A DNA stretch of 64,000 nucleotides from Filobasidium wieringae (Eukaryota > Basidiomycota > Tremellomycetes > Filobasidiales > Filobasidiaceae). Made by a program: the position numbers and the translations under genes. Of this stretch, positions 1 through 11,013 are shown piece by piece (the stretch's first letter is position 1; the number at the start of each line of letters is the position of its first letter). A model generated the notes under the pieces. That model was given only the letters and a program-made list of their open reading frames with translations, made no database searches and was not told the DNA's origin. The DNA lies in assembly GCA_001600055.1 (NCBI GenBank), contig BCIV01000001.1:613774-677773 (forward strand), read 5' to 3'.

Positions 1-533
1 CCCCACATGTCAGTGCTTTCAAGCGCGAAGCGTGAACATCGGCTGACAAAGCTCTCTTGAATTGAGCAGGACGTCAAAGGCATTCCTGCCAAGAGACCAC
101 TGCCTGAATACTGTAAGCCTTACCGTTCAGGTGTGCCACCGTATTTTTGGGCTTTACTAACAATAACGGTCTCATCGTGCGAGCAGTCTTGTAGACTTGG
201 GCCGGTCATAGTGCCGTACAACTTCTTCATTCGCTCTTCGTTATTACGTCCTACATCAAAGGACAGGCCGCGACACCCTAAATGCCGTCATTGCCCCAGC
301 CAGGTTGTAACATTACCAAGTATTAGTCGCTATAAGTGCGACGAGAAAGTAGAGATCCTAGAGTCGGACTGTGTGTCTTTACGGTAGCATTACGTAAAAT
401 GTCAACAAACCGCAAACGAATCCTTGATTAGAGAGGTTCATCAAAATCGTTGCATCTGCGTTCAAGTCGTCCCGGTCCTCTTCTAGAAATCCTTGCGCTC
501 TTGTATATCACAAGGAATCCTATTTCCCTTACT
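1..533. other. Upstream region, no gene seen
   Basis: I see no recognisable coding exon. The open frame at 133-387 has no family resemblance. The stretch probably holds the promoter and 5' leader of the LIM-domain gene that starts at 534. Confidence 0.5.
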
Positions 534-2727
534 ATGGAGGACGCTTACAGTCGTGCGGCATCTCCCGCTGGCTCATTTGGAAACTTACGCAAGGCAGATT
601 CATGCTCAACCTTTAGATCGGATTCTCCTATCTATCCGACGCAGTATCCCCTTGCACCTGCCGCATCTCTCCGGTATCAACCGCAAACAACTCCATCAAT
701 ACATTCCGATACCTTGCAAGACTCTTTCTCGAACTCCTCGAACCAATCTTATCAGCCTCCTGTGTTCAGGTCATTTCGAGAAAGGAAACAGGAAAAGGAA
801 AGGCAGCTGGCGCTTGCAGCTGGACGATCGGAGACAAATGCGAATGCAACATCGGACAGTCCCCGAAGCCTAGCTGGAAGTCCTGTGACAGAGCTTCCTG
901 TAAGACCAGGATCATCCATCTCACGCGTCCCTCTTGTTGGTCATAAGATCGCTCTGCCCGAAGTAGGTGTCCCCCTTGCCCCTGAGAATCTACAACTCAA
1001 CGGGAAGGAAGACACGAGCGGTTCAGTCTCAAGAAGAGCTCTTCCCAGACCATTACCACTACCCTTAAGGGCTCCTGCCGTCTCTAGTGATTCATGGAAG
1101 GACGAAAAGTCATCTTCGTTCCTCAAGAACCGTACTTACAGCGATCAAACAATCTCGGATACTCGGACTGATAAAAGTCAGGCTACCGTGTTCGAGCGGA
1201 CTAATTCGGATGAACCAAAGCACCATAGGGCTCGCCCACTCCCCAAACCTTCAAATCATCGTTCGAATCCTGGAACAGCTTTTCCTGAATTCTCGCCTCC
1301 AGTCGTGCCAACCACTTCGCGACAAGGCGATGCTTCACCGGCCTTCACGACTCCGTTAGTCGGACGGGAGCTCGGGATGTTTGACCGGTCAGATACGATC
1401 AGTTCCATAAAGTCCTTGGACCGCTACCGGGATAAGAATGATTCTAGACCACTGCCAGCACCTCCTGTAGCTGTTGGGATTAGCCGAAGTCTGGATCGAG
1501 GTATACCGACTGCAAAGGATATACGTCCAGCCCCCCGTGCACTTCAGCAAAGAAGAATACCTGGCAGTATTGAACGATCACATCCGATTCCTGAGATACG
1601 AGAGCAGCCGGATCAAGCAACTACAAGCCTACCTATCATCAATTTCAACGACGAGACCGACAATGCTCTTGATGGCAATTCGACTGACCAGGGCGCTGAA
1701 ACCGAACGTGTTCTCCCAAAACGCCCGGGACAACCGTCCTCGTCTTCTAGAGGGTTCTCCTTCTCAACAATACCGACGATCTCCGTGGAGAGTTCAGTTG
1801 CAGAAGATCGACCATCGATCGCGATTCCAGTACCAAAGATCTCGCTGCCGGACGACCCATCCTCTCCTGTCATTATCGTACCCGATATCCAGTTGCCAGC
1901 CGAAGATACTTCTGCAACTCCCGTTAGCAGTTCTAGCACCAAATACGAGGCACATACAGGACCTGGCATTTTTTGTGCGAATTGCTCTGGCGTTATAATA
2001 GGGCAGATTGTTACAGCCATGGGGAGAAGATGGCATCCTGCTTGCTTCCAGTGCACTGTTTGTCATACGTTACTTGAGCATGTCAGCAGTTACGAACACG
2101 ATGGAGCTGCTTATTGTCATATGGACTACCACGATGTGAGTATCGATGGGCCTACTTGATCTATTTGACGACTAAACGGACCTGAATCAGTTATTTGCGC
2201 CGAAATGCCACTATTGCGAGACCGCTATCGTGGACTCCCGCTTCATTACGATCGACGACCCGACCCTTGGACAGCGGTGTTATCACGAGTTGCACTTCTT
2301 CTGTGGAGAATGTGGAGATCCGTTCCTCGATCCCTCTCAATCGTCTGCAGCAGGAACGGAGTTCGACAAAATCAACGATGTCGTAGGAGAGGATCTGACA
2401 AAAGAATTCGTCATACACGGAAAGCATGCGTTCTGTCCAGAATGTCATGTCAAACTTCACAAGCCCAAGTGTGTAGCATGTCGCAAACCAATTCGTGATG
2501 AAGCTTTAGGAGCCTTGGGTGGCAAGTGGCACAAAGAATGCTTCTGCTGTGTGGTGAGTTTCGCACAATTTCCTGACTGGGTTTGGCCAATAAGGCGACT
2601 GACGCAAACATTGTGATCGTGTGAACAGGGATGCGATGAACCTTTTCCTACGTCGGCGTTCTTTCCAGTTGATGGGCAGCCTTACTGCCAAGATTGCTAC
2701 TCGAAGAGCATTACGGAAACGGAGTGA
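534..2727 (+). CDS. LIM-domain protein (three LIM zinc fingers), paxillin-like
   Basis: Exons 534-2135, 2191-2553 and 2629-2727 join in frame to 687 residues. Residues 1 to about 475 are disordered and rich in Ser, Pro and Arg. The C-terminus holds three zinc-binding LIM modules: LIM1 from Cys481 (CANC, then WHPACFQC and CHMDYHD), LIM2 from Cys540 (CHYC ... CYHELHFFCGEC), and LIM3 from Cys628 (CVACRKP ... WHKECFCC ... CQDCY). LIM tandems are protein-interaction platforms. In fungi the layout of a long disordered N-terminus plus C-terminal LIMs is that of paxillin-like Pxl1 proteins and related actin or Rho-GTPase adaptors at sites of growth and septation. The start at 534 is the first ATG in the coding frame; the frame is open upstream only through a TTG. 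The gene converges on RPB9, with 156 nt between stops. The LIM assignment is secure, the paxillin orthology is inference. Confidence 0.85.
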
Positions 2728-2883
2728 CATGCGATGTGACGTACACGAAGAGCATCGTGAAATATACCCTGATGCGGGCTGGTCTCGTTATCTCTTTCAA
2801 CGAAAGAGCTGTAGAATGTACAACATCCATACTATGATTGACAATGGCTCACGCCTTTTCCCTGGCTTGTGCTGAACGTGATG

Positions 2884-3799
2884 CTAGTAGTCGTCATCGT
2901 CCGAATCCTCTACCGTGATGTTTGCCGTGTTACCGGTCCCAGACAAAGCGACGGATGCGGTCGGTCCCGGTGCAGGAGTTGGTTTAGCAGCAAGGGCCTG
3001 CTGCATAGCATTCCCTTCTGGCTTGACCTCAGGTTTACCTGCCTTGTTGTTCTTGGCAGCGAGTCGTTCCTCTCGAGCCCGCCTCTCGGCTTCTTTATGT
3101 GGACCTTCTTCAGATTTTGGGTCTCGGAAATCTTGTCGGCATTGCAAGCATCTGTAGAACAGGATCCTAAAATGGGTTCTTGCCGTTAGCAATGGGTACT
3201 TTAGCGAGCACTGATGCAGTGTCCGATAATCACATCGCTGTCGATTTCCTCATTATCTCGTTCGATTGATCCTGGAATTGTACCGCTCTAATATTTTGTC
3301 AAGTGATGGTGAGCTTGCTGGAGACGAGGGCGAATCGATGACCGATGACTAACGATGTAGCATGACAATATGGGCATTGCATATTACTTCTCGTTAACGT
3401 TGGGTCCAGCTCGACGTCTTGTGTTATTCCTTTCTTCTCTCTGATTATACCCTGGCCATCAGCTGGTCCAACAGATACCGATCAAGTGATAGCAAACTCA
3501 CTTGACTACCGATAAAAGCTCGTCTCGTCTTATCCGTTGATCAGCTGGGTCCGTTGCCGTCAACATGAAATCACAGAGTCTGCATTCGAAATGCAGCTTT
3601 TTGTCCGACATGGCCTATAGATTGAAGAGGATAGAATAATTGTAGGCGAGTTCGTATACGCTAAGACAAGGTCTGTGGGTCATACCTTGGGGTATAGAAG
3701 CGAAGCACTGTGAGAACGACATGTTGAAGTTTAGAGATGTCGAGCTACAGGATGACAAACTCGAGCGACTCACCATGATCCGCAGAATTTGATTGGCAT
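2884..3799 (-). CDS. RPB9: RNA polymerase II subunit RPB9 with C-terminal extension
   Basis: Six exons (3774-3799, 3686-3707, 3502-3614, 3354-3440, 3234-3287, 2884-3166) join to 194 residues. RPB9 is the small two-zinc-ribbon subunit of Pol II that influences start-site choice, fidelity and transcript cleavage. The N-terminal ribbon is seen as FCGSC (C6, C9), then LLYPK and FECRLC (C27, C30). A linker with the family DPTL element follows, then the C-terminal ribbon with CPYC (C76, C79) and RCLQC (C107, C110). Known family members are about 120 residues and end just past the second ribbon. Here about 77 more residues follow from residue 118: a Lys/Glu/Arg-rich helix-like stretch, an Ala/Pro-rich segment and an acidic end (DSDDDDY). 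The two N-terminal ribbon cysteine pairs lie in different exons. Identity is secure from the four cysteine pairs; the function of the tail is unknown. Confidence 0.92.
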
Positions 3800-4223
3800 C
3801 TCGATGTCACGTCTGCCCTAGTCTTGATGAGTCCAGGTAAAGATCTTGCTTGCCGGTGCTCATCTAAGTAAACTCCGGTCTAAGATCTGAGAGCAAGGAT
3901 GAGATATAGATTATGAAGGACGAGTAGTCTACGCCCTGTTCAGACGCATATCCAAACTAATCTAGCGATCAGCGACAGCCATCTCTTCGATGATATCAGC
4001 GACCTGACATTGCGCTTTCTATTCCATAGACATTCCCGTCGGCAACACCTACACTCCCTCGCATAAGGCTGCCCTTCAGAAATGAATTTCTTCAACCTTT
4101 TCTGACGGAAAACAGCTTGATACAGCGCGCGAACGAAGGACCGGTAAGCATTTATCAAACGCGACAATATAATCTGAACCTACAGCTCGAATTCCTTTCT
4201 ATCAGGTAGAAAACGTACTGACA
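3800..4223. promoter_or_regulatory. Divergent promoter region RPB9 / Scm3-like gene
   Basis: This 424 nt spacer separates two outward-facing starts. A possible 5'-UTR intron on the plus strand runs from 4144 (GTAAGC) to 4185 (CTACAG). A minus-strand open frame at 3940-4167 crosses the region but matches nothing I know. Confidence 0.35.
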
Positions 4224-6524
4224 ATGTGGAGAACTCCTAGAGCGAAATCGCAACCCCAACCTCAATCCTACTTTCCTGTACCCAAACCCATCGCAACACC
4301 ATCATCCCTACTCCCCTCAAGTGAAGCTCTAATTGCATACCCTCATTACCGCGCACTACTGCAACCGCAAGACGAGCTGCACACAGACCGGTACAACAAA
4401 TCAGTCGAACTGTTAAGAACATGGGAGAACATTGCCGAGCGATATACCGCTGTTGATCCAGAGGATGACGAGGAGGTGGATGTTGCTACGGGAGAAATCA
4501 TCTTCAAGGGCCAAAGGATAGCTAGGGTAGAGCCGGTAGCGCCTTGGGAGAGGGATAGTCATGGCGTTACGACTCAGCAGCGTGATAATGAGACGGACGG
4601 ATCTGATCCTGAAAACGAGACGGACGATGAGGGTCATGTTGGTCGCAGTAACGAATTGGATACCGTGAAAGGCACTGCAACGCGTGTAGGGGAAGGTGAT
4701 TGGGACACGCTGGACCACTGGGGGGATGAAAGTCAGATGGATTTACAGATGGACCATTTGCCTGCCCATTGGACCGCGGCTCCTAAACCATGGTCGGCAG
4801 AGGACCAGGCAGAACTGGACGCATTCCTTCGCGATGAACGCTCGAGGAGAAAGGAAAGCAACGAAGAGGCAGATGCCGAGGAAGAAGAGGCTGCTCACTC
4901 ATCGTCTCAAGATCAAGACCCGATTCTAGACGGAAGTAATGAGGCGGAACCTGATGAATTGGGAGGTTGGGATTTCGACAAGATGTCGTATCAGACGGTT
5001 CAAGTGACCCCGGCTATCCTCAAACGCTTGACTATAAGCAATCTACAGATTTTGCCCACTCCCATCACCTCTTTCCAAGTGAAACAAGGGCAACCCTCTT
5101 CGTTCGCCACCTCCGTCCGAGAAGATGGCTCTCCCCTGAAAAGACAGAAACTTACGAAACCACTTTTGGAGGATCTGACCCAGAACTTGGAGGTACCCAG
5201 CTCGCCACGGATCACCAAAAATAGCAAACGCAGCGTCCCACCTCCTTCCAGAGACAGTGTGCAGTTCTGCTCCGATGCGTTAGCCGAAGATTCTCCGGTC
5301 GAAAGTTCATCCCCTTCAAGAGTCTCATCGCCCGCAATCAGACGAGGCAGAGTGCGAAGCACCGCGTCTTCACTTTATCTTTCAAGCCGAACACCATTAA
5401 ATACGGCTCGCAGTCTCAGAGATAGCTCTCCCGAGAATGACGTTTTCGACTCTCAGTTGATCAACGGGCACTTTATGCGAGAGCGACCAGCTGAACCGTA
5501 TTATTCCAGATCATCAAGGAAGATCAAAACGCCTGAGCGTTTAGGCGTTGTAATCAGTTGGGCTGAGATTGCTCGGTGGAACAAACCAAAAATCACCCCC
5601 AAGCTCGCCCCACCAACTTCAGCTCCTCTGCCAAGCGCGACTCACCGGCGTCTCGAGGCTTATGTAGAATTGCCGCCATTACCCAGCGACTGGACAGAAT
5701 CTACGCCACGGAAAAGACCGTCCACACGGAGCCCAAGCCGGGAGAGAAATGATTCCTCTATAGCTTCGTTGCCGCCAATGGAGGAGATGCCTATGAAGGA
5801 GCCATCTTTGTCTCGTTCCACATCCCTTCTGTCCTTGACTGAGACTGCACCTGCTCTTCCCTCGATACCTCTTCCAAGCTTAGGTGATATTGGCAGCGTC
5901 AATGTCTACGATCCTCCTCCTAGTCCAACAGCCTCGCCGTCACGGATGGAGCCTGACGCGCTTTGCGTTCTTAATTCTCATCCGGACATTGTTGAGACAA
6001 CAGAACAAGCAAACAACTCGAACACTGAACGAGTTCCATCACCTGTTCGCATAATTGGCATTGTTGATTACGCCGAATCAGATTCGGAAGATGAAGTTGC
6101 TGTTTGTGACCCTCCCGTCATATCGGCTCAACCAGAAAGTATAATCGAGCCATTCGTTTGCGAGATCGAAGCTATACCATCACCACCTCGCACTCCGATA
6201 TCAACCTGCCAAACCCCCAGTCTTAGGCGCAAAACGAAGACTCCGGCATCGCGCTCAGCCAGACGCTACATCAATTCCGCTGACATCAAGCCTCGCTACG
6301 TTGAGACCACTGTCAAACCGGAATTCTACCTTCAACCAGACGATGACCCATTGATGGAGAACACCCTGACCAGCGCTCTCGACGAGTTGGACATGGAACT
6401 AACTTCGCGGGATGAGAAACCCGTAATCCCATGTGACACAATCATACTGGGAACACTTGATGCCCCAATCTGGGTCGGAGATGATGAGGACGAACTCAGC
6501 GGTTGGGACATAGATGGGTGGTAG
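4224..6524 (+). CDS. Probable Scm3/HJURP-like CENP-A chaperone
   Basis: A single exon encodes 766 residues. Near the N-terminus, residues 66-100 read as a helix (TWENIAERY) followed by DEEVDVATGEIIF. This resembles the fungal Scm3 core, in which a short helix is followed by a D-E-x-D-L-x-T-G-E-I/V box; Scm3/HJURP escorts the centromeric histone H3 variant Cse4/CENP-A. The rest is disordered and acidic, with many Ser-Pro and Thr-Pro sites (possible Cdk sites) and basic patches. Two short motifs of the kind GGWDFDK and GWDIDGW occur at about residue 250 and at the very C-terminus. The known Scm3 proteins are also long, poorly conserved and disordered outside the small domain. The match rests on one short motif recognised by eye, so another nuclear protein with a similar box remains possible. 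Confidence 0.5.
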   Translation: MWRTPRAKSQPQPQSYFPVPKPIATPSSLLPSSEALIAYPHYRALLQPQDELHTDRYNKSVELLRTWENIAERYTAVDPEDDEEVDVATGEIIFKGQRIARVEPVAPWERDSHGVTTQQRDNETDGSDPENETDDEGHVGRSNELDTVKGTATRVGEGDWDTLDHWGDESQMDLQMDHLPAHWTAAPKPWSAEDQAELDAFLRDERSRRKESNEEADAEEEEAAHSSSQDQDPILDGSNEAEPDELGGWDFDKMSYQTVQVTPAILKRLTISNLQILPTPITSFQVKQGQPSSFATSVREDGSPLKRQKLTKPLLEDLTQNLEVPSSPRITKNSKRSVPPPSRDSVQFCSDALAEDSPVESSSPSRVSSPAIRRGRVRSTASSLYLSSRTPLNTARSLRDSSPENDVFDSQLINGHFMRERPAEPYYSRSSRKIKTPERLGVVISWAEIARWNKPKITPKLAPPTSAPLPSATHRRLEAYVELPPLPSDWTESTPRKRPSTRSPSRERNDSSIASLPPMEEMPMKEPSLSRSTSLLSLTETAPALPSIPLPSLGDIGSVNVYDPPPSPTASPSRMEPDALCVLNSHPDIVETTEQANNSNTERVPSPVRIIGIVDYAESDSEDEVAVCDPPVISAQPESIIEPFVCEIEAIPSPPRTPISTCQTPSLRRKTKTPASRSARRYINSADIKPRYVETTVKPEFYLQPDDDPLMENTLTSALDELDMELTSRDEKPVIPCDTIILGTLDAPIWVGDDEDELSGWDIDGW

Positions 6525-6644
6525 CGCGAATTGTATGAGGTACATTGATTGTATATGCGAGTACACGATATTTACAACTATAATCATTCGCTTGAAATGC
6601 AACACGCCAATCTCATGACACGACAATGCTTCTGTGCGACCGAC

Positions 6645-8703
6645 CTAGATCAGGTTCCCAATTCTGTTTCCAACCTCTCCACCTTGATGGATGTCATAAA
6701 CTACGCTCCCACGGAGATAAGTTCGATCGACCTTCCCTTGCAACTCTAGGCCGAGATATGGCGAGAGCTTGTTCTTAAACTTGAGTTCTTCCAACCCCAC
6801 CTAAAAGAACATCGTGTTTGTCGAGTCAATTGCTTGTCGAACGTTTACGATAGCAGAAGACGGCTGGTGACTTACTGTGAATCTAGCGTTTGGATCAAAC
6901 ACTATCAAATCCGCGTCTGCTCCTTTCGTGATGGCTCCCTTTCGGCCTTTGAGGCCAACTTGTTCAGCAGTATTGACACAACACCATCGTACAAGATCAC
7001 TCAGAGTTCTAAGTGGACCTTCAAGCTGTTGTTCCTGCCGCAACGCGTTTCTTTTGCAGATCTCTGTCCATAGAAGACTGACCCCCAAACCCAGCGCGGA
7101 GATACCGCCCCAAGCGTCCATGAAACCTCCTTGCTTCAAATCGGGAGTGCACGGTGAATGATCGGAGACCACATAATCAATCAATCCATTTTCCAGTGCT
7201 TGCCAGAGCAACTCTCTGTTCGACTCCTCCCTGATTGGCGGACAACACTTGTATTCCGTATGATGCTTGTCGCTTTCTGCGGGCACTGCATCACTGGACA
7301 AAACGAGATAGTGGAAGCAAGTCTCGGTAGTCAATGGCAGGCCGTCCGAACGAGCTTTGGCGATCATAGGCAGAGCCTGAGCTGTCGCCAGATGAACGAT
7401 ATGCGCTCGTGTAGCTTTGGCCGCTTCTTCACTCGCAGCTTGCTCCCGTAACAGCCGGATGATAGATTCTATTGCAGTCACCTCCCACTGATCAGGTCTG
7501 GACTTCAAAAACGTTTGGTATGACTGATCCAGCCCCAGGCCTTGAACGGGATCTCCCATTTCGGCGTGGAAGAGAACAAGTCCACCCGTGCCCTGCGATT
7601 GCACGCATCAGTCATGCTTGTCACGGGGATATGTCAGGTCATCTGAACCTACTTTGAGGGTCGTCATAGCTTGGCGAACATCTTCTTCAGAGACAGCTGG
7701 GAATTCCTGTGAATGAGATATGTAAGTTTGCAATTCTTCCGAGACACATCCATTAGCTGTGAAAACTTACGTCGACGCCAGAATCCATTAGGAAACACTT
7801 GAATCCCTTGACTCCAGCTTTCAAAAGGGGTTGAAGATGTGCCTGAAAAAAGCCCGTTCTGAGCCTCAATCTACATGTGTGATCCTCGGCTGATGCAACA
7901 TACCTTGTTGCCTGGTATGATACCTCCCCAGAATCCTACATCGCAGTAAACCCCCCTGCTACCTTCGGCGGACACATCCGCCGGACCCAAGACATCCAGT
8001 AGACGACGAGAGCCTTTTACAGTTGTCCGCTGGATCTTCTTGAACTCCGAAGAATCCTCGCCATTCATCAAAGCTAATTCTTCATCGCTATCGCCATCGT
8101 CATTCTCCTCCTCGTCCCAACCTGGCCCGATTCCCGTGCCAGATCGAAAACGTGTTTGATCGCCGTTCTGAATTGGAGGCAGACGTTTTGCTTCCTCCAA
8201 AGACTTCCAGTTCTCCCAACCATATCTCGCAGCCTTGATCTTGACTTCGAGAGCGCCTACTGATGTGGTTGAAGGAATAGAGTTCAGGGGCATATCTATC
8301 ACTGTGGTAACTCCTCCGGAGATAGCTGCTAGCGTTCCAGATGAGAAACCCTCCCATGATGTGCGTCCTGGCTGATTCAGATGAACATGTGCACTATGCA
8401 GGCAGCAACACGATCTATCAGGCAAGACCGTGAATTTATTCAGAGAACGTCGACTCACTCCACAAGACCGGGCATCAAAACCTTTTCCTCTGGTAGTTCG
8501 ATCCATTCCACCACGTCCTTATTTCCATACTTGTTGAGATCAAAGTCGGTCTTACTGAGAACGACTTTCTGTAAGACATCTAGGATCTGCCCAGTCGAGC
8601 AATCGATGACCACTGTTGCTTTCTGCAATACGGCTTGATCCGGTAGAACAGCCTGATGAGCGACGATGACCTTGAGGCCGCGCTGGCTCTTAGAAGAAGA
8701 CAT
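6645..8703 (-). CDS. DAL1: Allantoinase (amidohydrolase family)
   Basis: Exons 8459-8703, 7904-8393, 7771-7842, 7653-7706, 6876-7592 and 6645-6800 give 577 residues. The enzyme opens the allantoin ring to allantoate in purine degradation, a nitrogen-scavenging route. Visible metal-site elements are the HVH pair in [10 protein letters not shown], the carbamylated-lysine context GVKGFKCFL, a later histidine in LVLFHAEMG, another in HIVHLA, and the aspartate in SDHSPCTPD. The C-terminal [12 protein letters not shown] is the usual amidohydrolase beta-sandwich return. An acidic low-complexity insert (about residues 140-200, with the [13 protein letters not shown] tract) separates the HxH strand from the lysine strand and makes the protein longer than typical family members. 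The 3' end converges on the Scm3-like gene (120 nt). Hydantoinase or dihydroorotase are the alternatives, but the overall pattern fits allantoinase. Confidence 0.9.
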
Positions 8704-9211
8704 TTTACTTGGAAGTGGTTGAATAAGTGCCGTACTTGGTGGAGGTTGATAGTGCAGCGAGATCGATCGGAGGTGAGAGCTCTTGACTGAACGAAGTCTG
8801 GAGGAAACCGGGTAGATCACAAGGTAAACAATCACTTCCGGATCGCTTTGGTCCGTTTCTTCAGCTGAACAAAGGAGTTGCGACAGCCAGCCGCAGTGTG
8901 ATAACAGTCAGGCGTAACGTTATCGTCCTGCATCTGTTGATGAGAGCACTGCGATGTACCCCTTGCCTGACACGATGCATTATTAGTCAGATATTAGCCT
9001 CATAAATGCGGGAACAATCACTCGAGATCCGACTTCCACGGGAAAGATGCGAGGAATCTCATCTCGTACCCGTCATACTCGAATCTTCGCTCTGTGGGAT
9101 AGTCATGTCATGTATATAAACGTGTGCGGATCATAGTCGGGATGTGTTGTCTAGTCGTTACGGGTGTCAATCATGCAAAGAAATACGTCGCGGCGTGCAA
9201 ACGTTGATCTC
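8704..9211. other. Spacer between allantoinase start and UBC7 stop
   Basis: It contains the allantoinase promoter and the UBC7 3' end. A TATA-like tract (tgtatataaa) lies near 9111-9121 but is far from the allantoinase start. No coding exon is supported. Confidence 0.4.
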
Positions 9212-10382
9212 TCAGTCATACGCTTCATCTGCCGATTTGCGCACCAACCTGCGGACTTTCTTCTTGTAACCTGTTCAAGAGCAAGGGCCGTATTAGTAAG
9301 CTAGGCTAGACGTCAGCGAGATTTAGAGCCCTGTCGAGCTTACCAGCGAAATCGTCTCGGACTTCTTTGGCGGCATCTACGTTCGCTGGCGAGTGGAGAT
9401 CTGGGACATCTTGCGAGAGTAGACTGATCACTGATATCAACTATTGTTACGATCGTCAGTCAAAATCGATCAGCCCTCGGCTTTCGATTCTTCCTCAACG
9501 ACTTTGCACGCACCACCGTCTCTACTGAATGAACAGGTAACCATCTCTCGCCAGCGTCCTCGTAACCATAAATATCATCACCGGGTGCATGCTATCAATC
9601 GGCATATCGAATCAGTCACATATACGCACCAATTCACTGCCCATTTGCTTACAAGGATAGAGATGCAGACAGTACCATCAGGGTAGACTGTGGCAAATAT
9701 TTCCAGATCAATCGAATTGGTCAACATAATAGGATACAAAGACGGCCCACTGTTTGGGTGCCACATCTGAGTCTGGAATCTCATCTTGGGTGGTAATAGA
9801 GGATACTCCTGAAAGGTGAGATCATTTCAATCATCGTATCCTTCGCACGTCCGAACTCCAGTCCACTAACCTCGGGAAAGGTGAGTCGCGCTTTCAAGAA
9901 CCCTCCTTCGTATATCGTATCAGCAGGCCTGCGATTGTCGTTTAGATCAATACAATAATTTGGTGATCGATTTAAGGGGTACTTACCCCATGATCATGAT
10001 CTCCCATTCTAAAAGGTTATCATCGTCCACTAGACCAGCTGAGAATCCGTCCACGGGTTTCTTGCGCAATTCTGCCAGCGAAAGAGATATTGTTGAGGTA
10101 TCGCGATGAAGAACCGATCGGACGCAGTTGAATGGATTTTGATTCCATGGACGAAGGGTTGACACAGAAAGAGAAAGATGAACGAGGTAAGTATCTCAAT
10201 AGAAACAGGTCGCAAGGACCCGGAAGCGAACATCCCTCCAAGGCAGACTTACCCATCAACTGTCTCTTGAGAATTAGATGACCGTTCGAAGACGATGCAG
10301 CAGAAGCAGGACGTTTTCCATTGGCATTAGGGGTGTTAGCACCCGAGTTGTTTGAAACCCCGAACGAGCGGACAGAAGACAT
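9212..10382 (-). CDS. UBC7: Ubiquitin-conjugating enzyme E2, Ubc7/UBE2G type
   Basis: Eight exons (10253-10382, 9987-10071, 9871-9928, 9751-9808, 9653-9687, 9514-9591, 9344-9440, 9212-9270) give 199 residues. The E2 core is complete: LEWEIMIMGP, TFPEEYP, the HPN box in MWHPN, and the active-site Cys118 in GTVCISIL. It is followed by the acidic loop HAPGDDIYGYEDAGERW, an insertion next to the active site that marks the Ubc7/UBE2G and Cdc34 class. UBE2G2/Ubc7 works in ER-associated degradation with Cue1 and Hrd1/gp78-type ligases. An N-terminal Ser/Asn-rich extension of about 40 residues precedes the core. Two in-frame starts exist; the ATG at 10382 was chosen, and an earlier frame extension to 10433 is less likely. 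All eight exon joins keep frame. Confidence 0.93.
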
Positions 10383-11013
10383 GACTGATGGTGGATGACC
10401 TGGTTGTGGTATTGGATCGTGCGATTTAAACAAGCCGATGGCTGCTGGAGGTATATGGCTTAGAAGCGAAGATTCACCACAGAAAGTTCGGATTGATGAG
10501 GCTGTTGTTGAGAAGGTCGATTTGACAAGAAAAACTGACTTGTCGAGTCTTGGCCACCGGGTTCTGACCTGTTGCTAGAGTGGTGACTGCAGTTACCGCT
10601 CTGAGCTAAGACTCTTCGTTGAGCGTACTTGCGCTCGAGTGATCGGCAGAGGATGATCGTGTAGATGATTCAAGCCGCCTGCTCCTGGTCACAAGACACG
10701 ACATATTCCTGTGGAACCATTCCCAATATCTGTTCCCCGTCTGGTCCGCCTTGAGGAGTACAACGAAGCTACAGATCGACCTTGGGGATCGCTGGGAGCT
10801 ATTTCTACCTTCCACCCCATCACCGCGCGGATTTGACCGAAACAAGCGAATTCAACCATACGAGGAAATCAGTTTCATAAATTCCTCCTTTATCCATCAT
10901 ACCTTTTCCTCCATCTGTTGACGAATCACGACAATCAGGATTCCTGAGCTTTGAATACCTTGTGACTCAACGATAAGGAAATCCAAGAAAGCTTCTTGAA
11001 GAGAACCGATACG
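10383..11013. promoter_or_regulatory. Divergent promoter region UBC7 / transporter
   Basis: The 631 nt between two divergent starts contain no supported exon. Both promoters and leaders must lie here. No clear TATA box is seen. Confidence 0.45.

Noticed and set aside
3940..4167. Minus-strand frame of 75 residues, with a nearby alternate-frame segment VADIIEEMAVADR
   Set aside because: A LYR-type or other small mitochondrial protein was considered, but no complete exon set with normal introns could be built, and the region is a divergent promoter.
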